From Sergeia podlipaevii (taxonomy: Eukaryota; Euglenozoa; Kinetoplastea; Trypanosomatida; Trypanosomatidae), in contig JASANZ010002168.1 of assembly GCA_030849805.1 (NCBI GenBank), forward strand, positions 1 to 61,067: 61,067 nucleotides of DNA. Reading direction: 5' to 3'. Numbering within the stretch: the first letter of the stretch is position 1; every line of letters starts with the position of its first letter. Below the pieces are notes generated by a model. It was not told the origin of the DNA. It saw only the letters and a list, made by a program, of their open reading frames with translations, and did no database searches. Both the position numbers and the translations under genes were made by a program. Positions 9,010 to 18,580 of this stretch are shown piece by piece.

Positions 9010-12000
9010 CTACGATAAAAAAGCAGCAGTCTTCACTTTGCCACCCTTCTTCGCGTTGCCTCCCTTACCCCCCGTCAAACTCTTTTCCGCCAGCTGCAAC
9101 TGCAACTCATCCGCAGGCAGTGGGGGGGCCGGGCCCCTCCCCACCGAGAGCTTCACGTCCACCTTCAGCTGCGCCGCCCGCAACTCTGCCAGTCTCTCCT
9201 GAAGCACAACAGCACTTATGGCAGAATCAATAAGGCGTCCATGGCACTCATACACGTCCGTCTGTAACTGATTCAATGTGCGCGTGAGCTTAGGGGTCAT
9301 CCGCCGTTGCACACCACTCCTCCTGCGACTGCTCGGAGAGTGAGGCGAACCACACATTTTACTACTACCTTCGACCATTGTACCGCCCTTGGACGATACA
9401 GGAAAAGCCGAAATACCCCCTGCAACGACGCCGGCACTGCCGAAGCCACTCCCTGATGCTTGCAGCTGCTGCTGCTGCGCGCGCTCTTCAAGTCGAACGT
9501 TTTCCTCAAAAATCTCCAGGGCGGCGGCATGAGCTGCAAAGGCAGCCCGTACCTCTTTCTGCGCCTCAAAGACAGCGTACTCCTCACGGATGTAGTCAGC
9601 GGGGCTAAGTTGGAGTGGCTGCTGGCGGTAGTACAACGTACGGCGCGTCGGTAGCCATATGCGAGCAGCGATGGTGGCGGAAGATGCATTGTTGTCGGTG
9701 CTGTTGCTACCCTTCACTGGGAAGTGTGTCATGTTTAGACCAGTAGAGTGAGACGTCGCACCGCTGCCAACTTGAGGCAAATTCATGGCAGCAGCAGCAC
9801 CAGCGGGTGTGAAAGAGAGTGGAGGCTCTGCGGATGCCGCCAAGAGGCCGTAGTTGTCTTGCAAGATGAGCGCACTGGGGTCAATGAGAACGCTCCCAAG
9901 TGCGTATGTGTGCGTCACTGCCGTCTCTGCTGACTGTACATCTAAAGGAGTTTGTGTACGGACAGGGTCCCCACCTACAGCGGCCTTGGCGGCAGCATTG
10001 GAATTTACAGCTGCGCCACGCCCTGCCTGACGTCCACCACTGCCACCTGCAGCGGCACCGCTGAGGCCCCCAGTAGGGCCGGGTGTGACTGCACCATCTA
10101 GCTGCTTCCGAATGAAAACGGAGCTGCGGAACGAGTACGTGTCCTCGATGCGAAAGTACAGGCGAAACGGGGTACGCAAACACTCCGCCAGTCTTTCTGT
10201 GAGACTCAGCTCGGCAGCAAAGACGCCCTCGCCGATGGGATGCAGCACGTCGTCCACCACTACACTCGCGGCTGCGGCGGTCGCCTTGCGTAGCCTGGCA
10301 GCAGCAGCGGCAGCGCTGCCTCCCGCCACCTTGACGACGACCTGGTTAGGTGGCGGCATGAGAAACTCCAAGTCACGGATACACACCTCCACACCACATC
10401 GCTGGCGCCGGCTAGACTCAATATTTGGGGATGGAGAGGTCGCAACTTGATTCAGTCCCTCGTGCGCCGCCGCAGGCACATTACTTCTCTCAGAAGACGG
10501 CTGGTGCTGGAAAGAAAGCTCACTGCGAGGCGCTTCCTCTTCACCCCACACGCCCTGGATGAACAGAGAGGAGCGGCACTCGTACAGAGGCACTCGCTGT
10601 GACACTTTTGATGGCTGCCGCTTGCCACCAGCACCACCGCTAGCAGCACAGGCTCCGGTAGTGGGGGGTAACGATCCAGCCGAGCTGTTGCGTGTCAGTC
10701 TGCTGTCACGTGTAGGAGAGTCGGGAGCCGGGGTACTAATGTGACCGCCAGCCGCCCGCAGCATGAAGGCAGACGTTGGCCTGATATCCTCCTCCGAGTT
10801 CATCGCAACCGTCGTATGAGCAAGGGTCGACATGCCTTTGATAGAGAGCACCTCAATGGCGGCAGCAACAGTGGACTCCAGCCGACGCCGCAGCTGTGCA
10901 ACGTCCGCCGTCACTGTAGAAGCATTATCCACCACACTAGATATAGCAGGTGAGATGCTGCGCGGCAGACCTCGCCTTTGTGCTGCCGCACCCCCCGTCG
11001 TATTGCCGCCAGAGCGACCGTGGATCTGCCTCCCAGCTCCCTTCTGCCTGCCAGGTGACACTAAACCTGCAGCAGCCGCGACCTCCACCACCTCCAGTGT
11101 GGGCAGTTGTCGCTCTGCAATCTGAATAAGGTGGCCATCTAGGCTCTCAAGTCGTGGGCACCCAGAAGTGATGCGGCGACGGTACTGATCCAGCAGCGCG
11201 ATGGGATTGCCTATGAGGTGCAGCTCGTCCAGACTTGAGTGTGCCGCACAGCTGGCGATGGCGTCCGTAATGTTGACGATGTAGTTGTGTGACACGTCCA
11301 ATGCACGAAGCGCTGGCAGTAACTCGATAAAGCCAATGCTAGGCAAGTGGTTAAAGCTGAGAGCCAACACAGTCAAGGAGTGCGACGTGGCGGTGATGGT
11401 GTGCAAGCCGCAGGACCCCGCCACCACTGTGTGACAGAGAGGAGGTAGTGTGGGTAGCACGGCTAGCTTGGGATTGTTACTGAGGCGCAGCACACGCACA
11501 TTGCTGCAACGAGCTAGTTCAGGACCGCAGCTGTCAATACGCTCCTTGACGTAGGTGAGCTCCCCAAGACAATCAAGGATGCACTGCTCCGAGACGCGGG
11601 AGCGACGCTCATCGGCAAGGGCCTCCTGAAGCTTCCGACGGTCCCGTTGGGCGAGACGGCCCCAATGTGGTGCAAGGTACTCCATGAGAAGGACCAGACG
11701 CACCACATGCACAAGATATAAGTTCAGCTTCCGTCGTATCGCCTCAAGCGCTGCAGAGTCGCAGCGTACAAGCGGAGGGAGATCCTCCAGCACAGGGAGA
11801 AGCAGCGGCTGCTCATCATCATCATCATCTATATCTTCCAGCTGTACACGGCTCCCCTCATCTGTTTCGCTGCTCCAGCCGCTTTGAAAATCACCAACTG
11901 CCCGTTCTCCCCGTGCGCTTAATGCTGCTGCCACAGCCGCCCTTCCAGACGCGCCTTGGCTGTCGCCGTTGCTAGCGCCGTAGCGTGACTTGCCGCTACT

Positions 12001-12615
12001 TCTAAAGCTCTGGGGCCCGATCTTCTCTATGGTGTCCTCCCTCCATAGTGGCATCCGCGTGCTCACCCATGCCTTGAGCTCCTCTGGCACTGCGGGGCGT
12101 ACCGCCTCGTGGGAGAAGGCCGCGCCTTGCTTCACACTCGAGGCAAGAGCCGCACCACTCTTCTGAAGCTGTAAAAACTCAGTCCAACCGCGGAAGCCTG
12201 TATAGGTAAAAAAGAAGTCCTCTAGCACACGCTGAGTAGAGCGTGCGTTGGTGTCTTGAGTGCCTCCCAATGCTGAGGCCGCCGATGACGCGACGAGGCG
12301 TGTCGCTAGCATGTGCTCCAGCTCCTTGGAGGCAATGGTGCCACCGATGCTAGTCTCCCACTTGTCATCTGCTCGCAGAGGTAGCGAAACAAATAGCGTG
12401 GCCTCCCTCTGATGCTTACTTTGCAACTTGCGAGAGTTAGGGGAGCGATTTAACTGAGTGAAGGACGGTGGAGGCTGCACATTAACAGAGGACTGGAACT
12501 GTGCGGAAGGGCCCTGCGAGTGCAGTGGGCTGCTGGGCTCACTAGGGATCTGCAACGGCTGCACTGCCGCACGAGAAGAAGGCCCCGATGTGTCAGACAG
12601 GCGAGAAGGGGGCAT
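9010..12615 (-). CDS. Leucine-rich repeat protein, LRRC43-like
   Basis: The 1201-residue protein has a disordered N-terminus, then a segment with LEDFFFTYTGFRGWTEFLQL (about 131-150). Five or so leucine-rich repeats follow at about 370-490 (for example VRVLRLSNNPKL, LTVLALSFNHLPSI, LRALDVSHNYIVNI, LDELHLIGNPIALL), closed by an LRR-cap-like DQYRRRITSGCPRLESLDG. The order (a DFFF-x-Y region, then LRRs, the GNPLAL-like final repeat and a beta-rich domain) resembles vertebrate LRRC43, which is linked to motile cilia. I aligned these by eye only. The C-terminal half is Ala/Gly-rich, has a beta-rich domain at about 755-860 and a late coiled-coil stretch, and ends in a Lys/Gly-rich tail. A ciliary or flagellar role is inference. 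The start is the first ATG. Confidence 0.8.
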   Translation of the reverse strand: MPPSRLSDTSGPSSRAAVQPLQIPSEPSSPLHSQGPSAQFQSSVNVQPPPSFTQLNRSPNSRKLQSKHQREATLFVSLPLRADDKWETSIGGTIASKELEHMLATRLVASSAASALGGTQDTNARSTQRVLEDFFFTYTGFRGWTEFLQLQKSGAALASSVKQGAAFSHEAVRPAVPEELKAWVSTRMPLWREDTIEKIGPQSFRSSGKSRYGASNGDSQGASGRAAVAAALSARGERAVGDFQSGWSSETDEGSRVQLEDIDDDDDEQPLLLPVLEDLPPLVRCDSAALEAIRRKLNLYLVHVVRLVLLMEYLAPHWGRLAQRDRRKLQEALADERRSRVSEQCILDCLGELTYVKERIDSCGPELARCSNVRVLRLSNNPKLAVLPTLPPLCHTVVAGSCGLHTITATSHSLTVLALSFNHLPSIGFIELLPALRALDVSHNYIVNITDAIASCAAHSSLDELHLIGNPIALLDQYRRRITSGCPRLESLDGHLIQIAERQLPTLEVVEVAAAAGLVSPGRQKGAGRQIHGRSGGNTTGGAAAQRRGLPRSISPAISSVVDNASTVTADVAQLRRRLESTVAAAIEVLSIKGMSTLAHTTVAMNSEEDIRPTSAFMLRAAGGHISTPAPDSPTRDSRLTRNSSAGSLPPTTGACAASGGAGGKRQPSKVSQRVPLYECRSSLFIQGVWGEEEAPRSELSFQHQPSSERSNVPAAAHEGLNQVATSPSPNIESSRRQRCGVEVCIRDLEFLMPPPNQVVVKVAGGSAAAAAARLRKATAAAASVVVDDVLHPIGEGVFAAELSLTERLAECLRTPFRLYFRIEDTYSFRSSVFIRKQLDGAVTPGPTGGLSGAAAGGSGGRQAGRGAAVNSNAAAKAAVGGDPVRTQTPLDVQSAETAVTHTYALGSVLIDPSALILQDNYGLLAASAEPPLSFTPAGAAAAMNLPQVGSGATSHSTGLNMTHFPVKGSNSTDNNASSATIAARIWLPTRRTLYYRQQPLQLSPADYIREEYAVFEAQKEVRAAFAAHAAALEIFEENVRLEERAQQQQLQASGSGFGSAGVVAGGISAFPVSSKGGTMVEGSSKMCGSPHSPSSRRRSGVQRRMTPKLTRTLNQLQTDVYECHGRLIDSAISAVVLQERLAELRAAQLKVDVKLSVGRGPAPPLPADELQLQLAEKSLTGGKGGNAKKGGKVKTAAFLS

Positions 12616-13230
12616 TGAGACACAGAAAGCGTGCTTATGCTAGCGCAATAGTAACAGTGAGAAAAAAAAAATGTGTGCTGGGGTCAAGGCTGGCGCTTCT
12701 CTCTCGCATAAAAAAAAAAAAAAATGAACGAGAAAGAACGAAGAAACACTAAATGAATCAGCTACACGGTGATTCTAAACTGGTAAAAAATAAGTAAAGA
12801 AAAAATAGCGAAAAAAAAAATTCAGAGTGATGCTTTTCTTCATCAAGAGAGAGCATTGTGTAGTTTGTCTTTGCAAAGAAAAAAAAAGTCAGCCATACTT
12901 TCCTAGCCTATTAAAATAAGAAAAGGAGGACTGCGGTGACTCTTCCACACAATCCATTTGCATAGGTATATATGCATGCGTTTTAGTGTAATTATTCTCT
13001 CTGTTTTTCTTTCTTTTTTAGTGCTTATGTGTAACAATCGAAAGAAAAGCTATCATGCATTGTTCCACTAAAAAAAAAGCGCATAACAAACCGTATCGTT
13101 ATAACCTCCTCCTCTCTTCTCATGCGATACCAAAGCACCCGCCCTCTTCAATTCACATTCAGGCATCCAACAAGGAGAGGTCAATCAACCCCCTCCCTGC
13201 CCCAATGCAAGTGTACTCTCAACTTGCAGC
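12616..13230. other. Gene-free spacer
   Basis: No gene is seen. It contains A-tracts at about 12662-12670, 12710-12724 and 12810-12820 that would be T-tracts upstream of the LRR gene's neighbour on the transcript. I see no structured RNA. Confidence 0.5.
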
Positions 13231-15939
13231 TCACTTGCATCGTGTGGTCGCTGCTAAATCCACGAGTAGGTCTGCCAAGTATTCATTGATGCGCTTCTCC
13301 TTTTCCGCCTGCAGCGTGTGCGCAAAGCCGCCCTCAGGCAGCACCGCCACACATGCCGCACTCCAAGCAACTTCCCCAGGCCGGTACTTAGCAGCCGCGC
13401 TTGTGAGCGCATCGTGTAGGTCCGAAGCCCACCGCTGCACGGGCAACCTCGCAGACGTACCCGCGCGCACCAGGGCCGCCAGCAGAAATGCTTCGGGGTA
13501 CAGAAACTGCTCAAAGGCCTCGGAGGAGCTGCCAGTAGGGCCCTCAAGAAGAGACTGCAAAGCCTTCGCAAGTGAGTCGGTATAAGAGACCGCCGGGTGC
13601 TCCGCAGACTCAATGTACGGCATCAATACTGCTGCAAGTGGTGCAATAGTGGGAAGGCAGTCCAGCTCGCCAGTCTTGCCCTTCGCTTTCAGCTGCTCCA
13701 CGATCTTGGGGCAGTAAAGTGTAGAAGGCGGAATAGATGGCTCACTCGCGGTCGCAGCGTTCTTCTTCGCCTTGCGTGGCTTTGGGGCATTCGCAAGTGC
13801 CTGTCGGTGCTGCTCCAGGGCAGACACGTCGTGAAGAAGAAAGAGGCTGTGCAGCAGCTGCCGGCCTCGTCTCACACGCGCAGCCAAAGATGCAGCTGGC
13901 AGCAGCGCACGCGTAAGCTCCGCCACCTTCTCGGAGTGAATATCGCCCAAAACAAGAGACTTAATGACGCTCCAGTCTGTATTGTCGACGAGCGTGCCGT
14001 TCGCCTCACCATCCTCCAGCTGCTGCAGAGAGTTCCACAGTGCCAGCACACGACTCTCCAGCAATGTGGCTATGTTCCTCTGCGTCTGGCACTCGACTAC
14101 AAGAGACGCACACAGATGTGGTGCTGAGAGCCACCGCACCAGAGAGTTGGCTTGCCTTCTCTCGAACTCTTGCACATCCTGCATCGCAGGCCAGGAGGTG
14201 AAGGTGAACACCTTGGCTCTCAATAGGCTGCAGTCACGTTCCACTGTGAGGTAGTAGTCACTAGCGAGACCCTCCCAAACGTTGACGTCCTTGAGAGCAA
14301 GGCCAGTAAGCAGCGGCCAGTAGCCCGCATGAGTCATGGTGTCATGTTGCACGCTCTTAAAAGCGAGTTGGTGAAGAGCCGCCAGGTCAGTGAGGCTCAG
14401 TAGGTTGGCCAGGCACACTGAAAACAGCAACCACGACGGATTGCTCGTGCGGCGGGATATCTTCTGCTGCAACGCGAGGCCCTCCACGACCCACATCAGG
14501 TCCATTCCTTGGCCAACATAGGCATGAAGAGCGATGTTGAGGACGATGTTGATGTAGCCATCGCAGTGTCCCTCTTCGCTCCACGCCAGCTGTGCGGAGA
14601 GTGGCAATGCCTCCTCATATGCAGACACACAGGACTCCATGAGAGCCTTCATAGCGGCTGGGCTGGGTTGTGTCTCGCGAGTGGTGCCCCACAAAGCCAC
14701 GTGGCAGCGGAGGCCGAGCAGCTTGCGCGCGTGCATAGCGAGCAGTGCGCTCGTGTTGTCTGTTGCTGCAGCATCTGACCCTTCCTCCAGAGACCACTCA
14801 TAGATAGCTTCCGCGGCCTTGGCAGAGAGAAAGGTGGAGAGGTCGAGAAAACAGCAGGGCTTGCGATAAAACTTCTGTGCGTAGGCAACCAGGGCGGTGT
14901 CTAGTGACGCGGAGGCCGGTCCAGCCGCACCATTGTGCGCAACAACACGCTGGAGCAGTGCCAGCTCTGCCATAAAAGGTCCACGCTGCATCTTGCTAGG
15001 TCTGCCGCGCTGCTCGGCGGCTTGCAGCTCCCTCGCTACGGCTAGAGCCTCCTCCAGCGTGCGGCTAGCATTGCTACAGTCAACTGTCGCGGTCAGTGCC
15101 GCATCCTCGCTCTCCAGCTTCAAAACCCCTGTAGCGTCAGCATCACCAGTAGCGGAGTCGAGAGTGTCCATGTAAATACTGAACGGAGTCCAGTTATCCG
15201 GTAGCAGCCGCCAGTGGAAAAGAGCAACCGCGTTAGCGCAGCGAGTTCTACCTTGAGAGCGCAGCAGCCCAGCCAGCACCTCCAGTCGCGTCTCTAGCAG
15301 ACCAATTCTTGACCCTCGCATAGAGCACAAGAAGTCAACAGCCTGCGCGTATAGTCCTTGCTGCGCGAGCACGTCCACGTAGGTCCGCACGGTCGAGGGT
15401 GTGGTGATGCCTGTGTCCGTCAGGATAGATGTCGAGAGCAACTTGGTGGCGATCTTGAGCTGCAGGCAGTCTGTGCTCCCGGCAGGTACCTGACCAAGGC
15501 ACGCCTGTAGCACCCAAACCTGGTATTTGGGGTTAGGATACGTACGGTTAAGAATTGTGGCGGTCTGCTGTGCTTTGCTGTAGGCGCCCATGCGCACATA
15601 CGTCTGTACGAGGTTCTCTAGAACCTCCTTCTCATTTTGTAAGTGCTTCACACGCTCGTACGTGACTGCCAGGGCCTCCCAGGAGCAGCTCTGCTGCAAT
15701 ACGTGCACTAGCGCATTCACCGCCTTTGGATCCGTCACATCATGCTTGCTGAGTGCCTCGGCCTTTTCCTTTGCAAGATCGCGCTTGCCACTACGGAACA
15801 GCACCATAGCTTCTGCGGCACGAAGCCCGTCATGATTGGGGTACTTCTCCAACGCAGCCTCTAAAGCGCCCTCCGCCTGGCCAATGCTGTTGCGATCAAT
15901 CAGATCAAAAATGCGTACAGCCGTGCGGTTTGCGTCCAT
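13231..15939 (-). CDS. NAA25: NatB N-terminal acetyltransferase auxiliary subunit NAA25 (Mdm20)
   Basis: This is the ribosome-anchoring, TPR-type auxiliary subunit of NatB, which with catalytic NAA20 acetylates nascent proteins starting Met-Asp/Glu/Asn/Gln. The 902-residue length fits the family (about 970 in animals). Landmarks shared with human NAA25 include DNWTPFSIYMDTLDSA (about 250-265), RGPFMAELALLQRVV (about 314-328) and the hallmark KFYRKPCCFLDLSTFLSA (about 351-368). The N-terminus begins with IFDLIDRNSIGQAEGALEAA and further helical TPR-like repeats, as expected. A basic PKPRKAKKNA stretch lies at about 720. The ATG at 15937-15939 is first in frame and is preceded by a short TTTTAG acceptor-like sequence. 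NAA20 is not in this window. I am confident of the family. Confidence 0.9.
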   Translation of the reverse strand: MDANRTAVRIFDLIDRNSIGQAEGALEAALEKYPNHDGLRAAEAMVLFRSGKRDLAKEKAEALSKHDVTDPKAVNALVHVLQQSCSWEALAVTYERVKHLQNEKEVLENLVQTYVRMGAYSKAQQTATILNRTYPNPKYQVWVLQACLGQVPAGSTDCLQLKIATKLLSTSILTDTGITTPSTVRTYVDVLAQQGLYAQAVDFLCSMRGSRIGLLETRLEVLAGLLRSQGRTRCANAVALFHWRLLPDNWTPFSIYMDTLDSATGDADATGVLKLESEDAALTATVDCSNASRTLEEALAVARELQAAEQRGRPSKMQRGPFMAELALLQRVVAHNGAAGPASASLDTALVAYAQKFYRKPCCFLDLSTFLSAKAAEAIYEWSLEEGSDAAATDNTSALLAMHARKLLGLRCHVALWGTTRETQPSPAAMKALMESCVSAYEEALPLSAQLAWSEEGHCDGYINIVLNIALHAYVGQGMDLMWVVEGLALQQKISRRTSNPSWLLFSVCLANLLSLTDLAALHQLAFKSVQHDTMTHAGYWPLLTGLALKDVNVWEGLASDYYLTVERDCSLLRAKVFTFTSWPAMQDVQEFERRQANSLVRWLSAPHLCASLVVECQTQRNIATLLESRVLALWNSLQQLEDGEANGTLVDNTDWSVIKSLVLGDIHSEKVAELTRALLPAASLAARVRRGRQLLHSLFLLHDVSALEQHRQALANAPKPRKAKKNAATASEPSIPPSTLYCPKIVEQLKAKGKTGELDCLPTIAPLAAVLMPYIESAEHPAVSYTDSLAKALQSLLEGPTGSSSEAFEQFLYPEAFLLAALVRAGTSARLPVQRWASDLHDALTSAAAKYRPGEVAWSAACVAVLPEGGFAHTLQAEKEKRINEYLADLLVDLAATTRCK

Positions 15940-16363
15940 GGCGTTCTAAAATTCAACTACAGAGTGGGTGTATGTGTGTTTTTGCGTGTACTCGAAAATA
16001 TTTGTAGGTCTTGTGTGTTTTCCTACTATATGAAGAAAGGGAAAAAAGAAAATAAGAGGAAGCTGCGAGCGATGTGATCAGTAGTGCCACAAAGAAAAAA
16101 AGACAAGAACAGCAAGTAGCTACGCATACAGTTCAACCGTGTGCTGACTTGAATATCCGCGTGTCAAAATGCCCACGGCCTATCGGTAGTACACGTGTTT
16201 TTTTTCTATGCTAGAGCGAATGATTGATGTTTTCCCTTTCTCTTTCAAACTTTTCCACACAATAGTAGCAACATGTATGACAAAATGTAATTAGTTCAAA
16301 TAGATATATATAAAGAGAGGGAGAGAGAAGAGGACATCACAAGGCGCATCGCGTCATATCCGC
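15940..16363. other. Gene-free spacer
   Basis: No coding region is seen. It carries GT- and AG-rich simple sequence and a T9 tract at about 16199-16206. The coding-strand sequence just before the NAA25 start (15941-15950) reads TTTTAGAACGCC, a plausible trans-splice acceptor. Confidence 0.5.
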
Positions 16364-17566
16364 TCATTTTTGCGACAGAGCCGGCTCTTCTCCGCCTGCA
16401 AGAGACCCTGCCAGTGCACGAGCAAGTGCAACACAATTGACCCCAGGAAACACACGCAAGGTGCCCAGATCAAGCGCGGGCAAGCGCGATGCTAGCTCCT
16501 CTACATTCACACAGTAAACGTAATGCTGCTCCTGAAGAGCGTACGCAAGCTCAAGCTGGTGGTCAGACATCAACTTGCGATTGGGCACCACTACAGCAGG
16601 TCGGTAGTTGTGTAGGCATTCCAGAATAGTGCCAGCGCCGGCGTGGGTAATGACGAGTGCGGCACCTTGAATGAGAGCCCCAAGGTTAGGGCGGTAGTTG
16701 AAAGTCTCCATGGACACACCACATGCACGCGCCTCAGACAGCGGCAACGGAGCTGGACCAGTGCCGTGCTGAACGTACAGACGTGTAATGCCGAGAGACT
16801 GCAATCTCGAAAATATACCACCTCCGTTGTCGCCGCCCTTTACATCGTCCCCGACTACATTTTCTACGAGAGTGTCAAACCGGGTGGAGCCTACCGTCAC
16901 CACCGCGTACTTCTCCGCGCCAGTGTGGTCACTGCTCACATCGCTCAGCAGAGCCTTGTGTCCAGTGGCTGTGGTGCCTCCGTCTTCAATGGATTCCACG
17001 CCACAGTAGAAGAGTTTTCCACGCCGCATTCGGTGTGATACAATGGCGTGCAGCGAGTGCCACTGCACAGTGAAGACGTCTGTCAGGTACGGAGCCAGCA
17101 GCTTCCCAGTAAGCGATAGGTGACTCACACAAGTGAAGGACTCGAAATACACAACGGCAGGCTTTGTGAAATACCACGGGGCCACCGCAGCCACCACGAG
17201 AGCTGCTAGCACCACAGGCACACACACACCAGGGCCATTCGTGAGAAGCACATCGGGTCTCTCAGCGCACACAACCCGCAGCGACGCCAAGAGCGCAAGG
17301 AAAGTGGTGACGATAGAGGAGGCGTAGCTCTGACCAACCTCTCGAGAGCGCGGGATGACATGTACGCAAGCCTCCTTTTCAGTGCCGCTGCCAGAATGAA
17401 GAGGAGCGTGTGTAGATTGAAACTGCTGCGCTAGATGGGCGGAATGTGCGTCCGACGCACTGACCACGTAGAAAACATGGTGTGGCTCCCAGTAGGTGCT
17501 TGGCAGGGCATCAATGGTGCGCAGCATCTCGCTGGTATGCCCGCCCGACCCCAGCACTACACACAC
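16364..17566 (-). CDS. ALG14-ALG13 fusion, UDP-GlcNAc transferase; 5' end broken
   Basis: The product joins both halves of the enzyme that adds the second GlcNAc to the dolichol-linked N-glycan precursor on the cytosolic face of the ER. Residues 1-190 are ALG14-like (the opening VVLGSGGHTSEM motif, hydrophobic stretch near 110-130). Residues about 215-390 are ALG13-like (VVTVGSTRFDTLV; ITHAGAGTILECL; VVVPNRKLMSDHQLELA). In yeast and animals these are two proteins; ALG14-first fusions are known in some protists. The gene has no proper start: position 17566 is a GTG. The frame stays open upstream with convincing ALG14-like residues (HRPLR), then runs into an N at 17610 and a stop at 17630-17632. 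An ATG (17626-17628) just after a good splice acceptor lies in another frame and meets TAG after four codons. The expected N-terminal membrane anchor is missing. I read this as an assembly defect, not a true pseudogene. Confidence 0.85.
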   Translation of the reverse strand: MCVVLGSGGHTSEMLRTIDALPSTYWEPHHVFYVVSASDAHSAHLAQQFQSTHAPLHSGSGTEKEACVHVIPRSREVGQSYASSIVTTFLALLASLRVVCAERPDVLLTNGPGVCVPVVLAALVVAAVAPWYFTKPAVVYFESFTCVSHLSLTGKLLAPYLTDVFTVQWHSLHAIVSHRMRRGKLFYCGVESIEDGGTTATGHKALLSDVSSDHTGAEKYAVVTVGSTRFDTLVENVVGDDVKGGDNGGGIFSRLQSLGITRLYVQHGTGPAPLPLSEARACGVSMETFNYRPNLGALIQGAALVITHAGAGTILECLHNYRPAVVVPNRKLMSDHQLELAYALQEQHYVYCVNVEELASRLPALDLGTLRVFPGVNCVALARALAGSLAGGEEPALSQK

Positions 17567-17609
17567 ACGAAGAGGTCGATGTGCGCCGGCGCGAGTAGAG
17601 AAGGGTGGT

Positions 17610-17610
17610 N
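17610..17610. other. Ambiguous base (N), probable assembly or consensus gap
   Basis: This is the only N in the window. It falls exactly where the ALG14-ALG13 frame loses its start codon and membrane anchor, so it probably marks missing or collapsed sequence, not one uncertain base. Confidence 0.85.
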
Positions 17611-17629
17611 GAACTACCCAAGTCGCATA

Positions 17630-17673
17630 TTAGTTCTAAAATTTACATTTTGGGAAAATGAAAAAAAAAAAAC
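17630..17673 (-). promoter_or_regulatory. Candidate trans-splice acceptor for ALG14-ALG13
   Basis: On the coding strand a pyrimidine tract (TTCTTCG followed by T12, C and more T) is followed by an AT-rich stretch and TTTTAG, with an ATG nine bases later at 17626-17628. This is the layout of a kinetoplastid spliced-leader acceptor. It argues that the gene's natural 5' end is here, upstream of the N. Confidence 0.55.
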
Positions 17674-17923
17674 GAAGAAAAAGGCACTTGCAAAGTAGGC
17701 TTCTGTTTGAAAAGAGAAAAGTCAATAAATGTTTTATATAAAGGTGCTGCAAACAGCTTTCAAAACAAAATGCTTCGGCGTGAGCGAAAAAAAAAAAATG
17801 ATAGTTGTAGTCAATGCATTGCTGTCGTTTTTTAAGCAAAAAAAAAACAGAGTTGATTCCGTGAGTTACTTTACAAATAAAGAAAAACAAAAACACAAAT
17901 TGAAAAAGGTTAGCGCCAAGGTG

Positions 17924-18580
17924 TCAAATGTGCCTACGCTTAGCTTCTCCCTCTGTCGCCCCGTTGTCTCTTCGTTCAAGCGCCCGCTTCCTCTGCTGAG
18001 CCTGTGCGTGCTGCAGTCGAACTCCAGCATTTTGTCTAGTGAGGCGTGGTGATACCCACTTGTACACCACCAGCTCCCCATCCACTACAGCGGACCCCAC
18101 ACCTACCGCATCCCTACGCAGTCCTCCAAGGCCTCCGCGGGCCTCATCGACGGTCTGTCTCACCCTGTCCACCACCTGACCACCGTGTGCACCGCGGCCC
18201 CAGCGCCGACTCGCGTCACAGCCTACGTCCCAGCCTACACGCACTGCTCTATCATCAACCACGGAGCCATTGAGCGCCTCAACCGCCATCGTGGCCGCTT
18301 CAATGGTCTCGAATACAATAAAGCAGAACCCACACGGCGTCATGTCTACATCTTTGAGGCCTGTGACAATGTCACGGATGTGGCCGCAGCATTCAAAGTG
18401 GCACTTGAGCTGCTGCTCCGTCGTGTAAAACGACAAGTTGCCCACGTAGACAGTCGTGCTCCGGTCCAGTTGCACCTGGCGGCGCGTGCGGAACGCCTCT
18501 TCGGTCAGACGAGAGCGCAGCAGCTCATGGCGGTCCACATACGCCATGCGCGCTGCAGTATGAGCAAAGTAGATAGACAT
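17924..18580 (-). CDS. CBP20: Nuclear cap-binding protein CBP20 (small CBC subunit)
   Basis: The 218-residue protein is the RRM subunit of the nuclear cap-binding complex, which in trypanosomes binds the hypermethylated cap 4 of the spliced leader. The RRM spans about 42-118, with RNP2 VYVGNLSFY and RNP1 GFCFIVF, then the WDVGCD segment. The CBP20-specific tail GRGAHGGQVVDRVRQTVDEA and ARGGLGG follow. These match human CBP20 closely. The C-terminal 70 residues are an extension beyond the human protein, rich in Arg, Gln and Lys. The N-terminal region before the RRM (AYVDRHELLRSRLTEEAFR) aligns by eye with the human YVELSQYRDQHF segment, but the residue opposite human Tyr20, which stacks on the cap, is Leu. 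The start is the first ATG; an alternative ATG lies 11 codons in. Confidence 0.93.
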   Translation of the reverse strand: MSIYFAHTAARMAYVDRHELLRSRLTEEAFRTRRQVQLDRSTTVYVGNLSFYTTEQQLKCHFECCGHIRDIVTGLKDVDMTPCGFCFIVFETIEAATMAVEALNGSVVDDRAVRVGWDVGCDASRRWGRGAHGGQVVDRVRQTVDEARGGLGGLRRDAVGVGSAVVDGELVVYKWVSPRLTRQNAGVRLQHAQAQQRKRALERRDNGATEGEAKRRHI

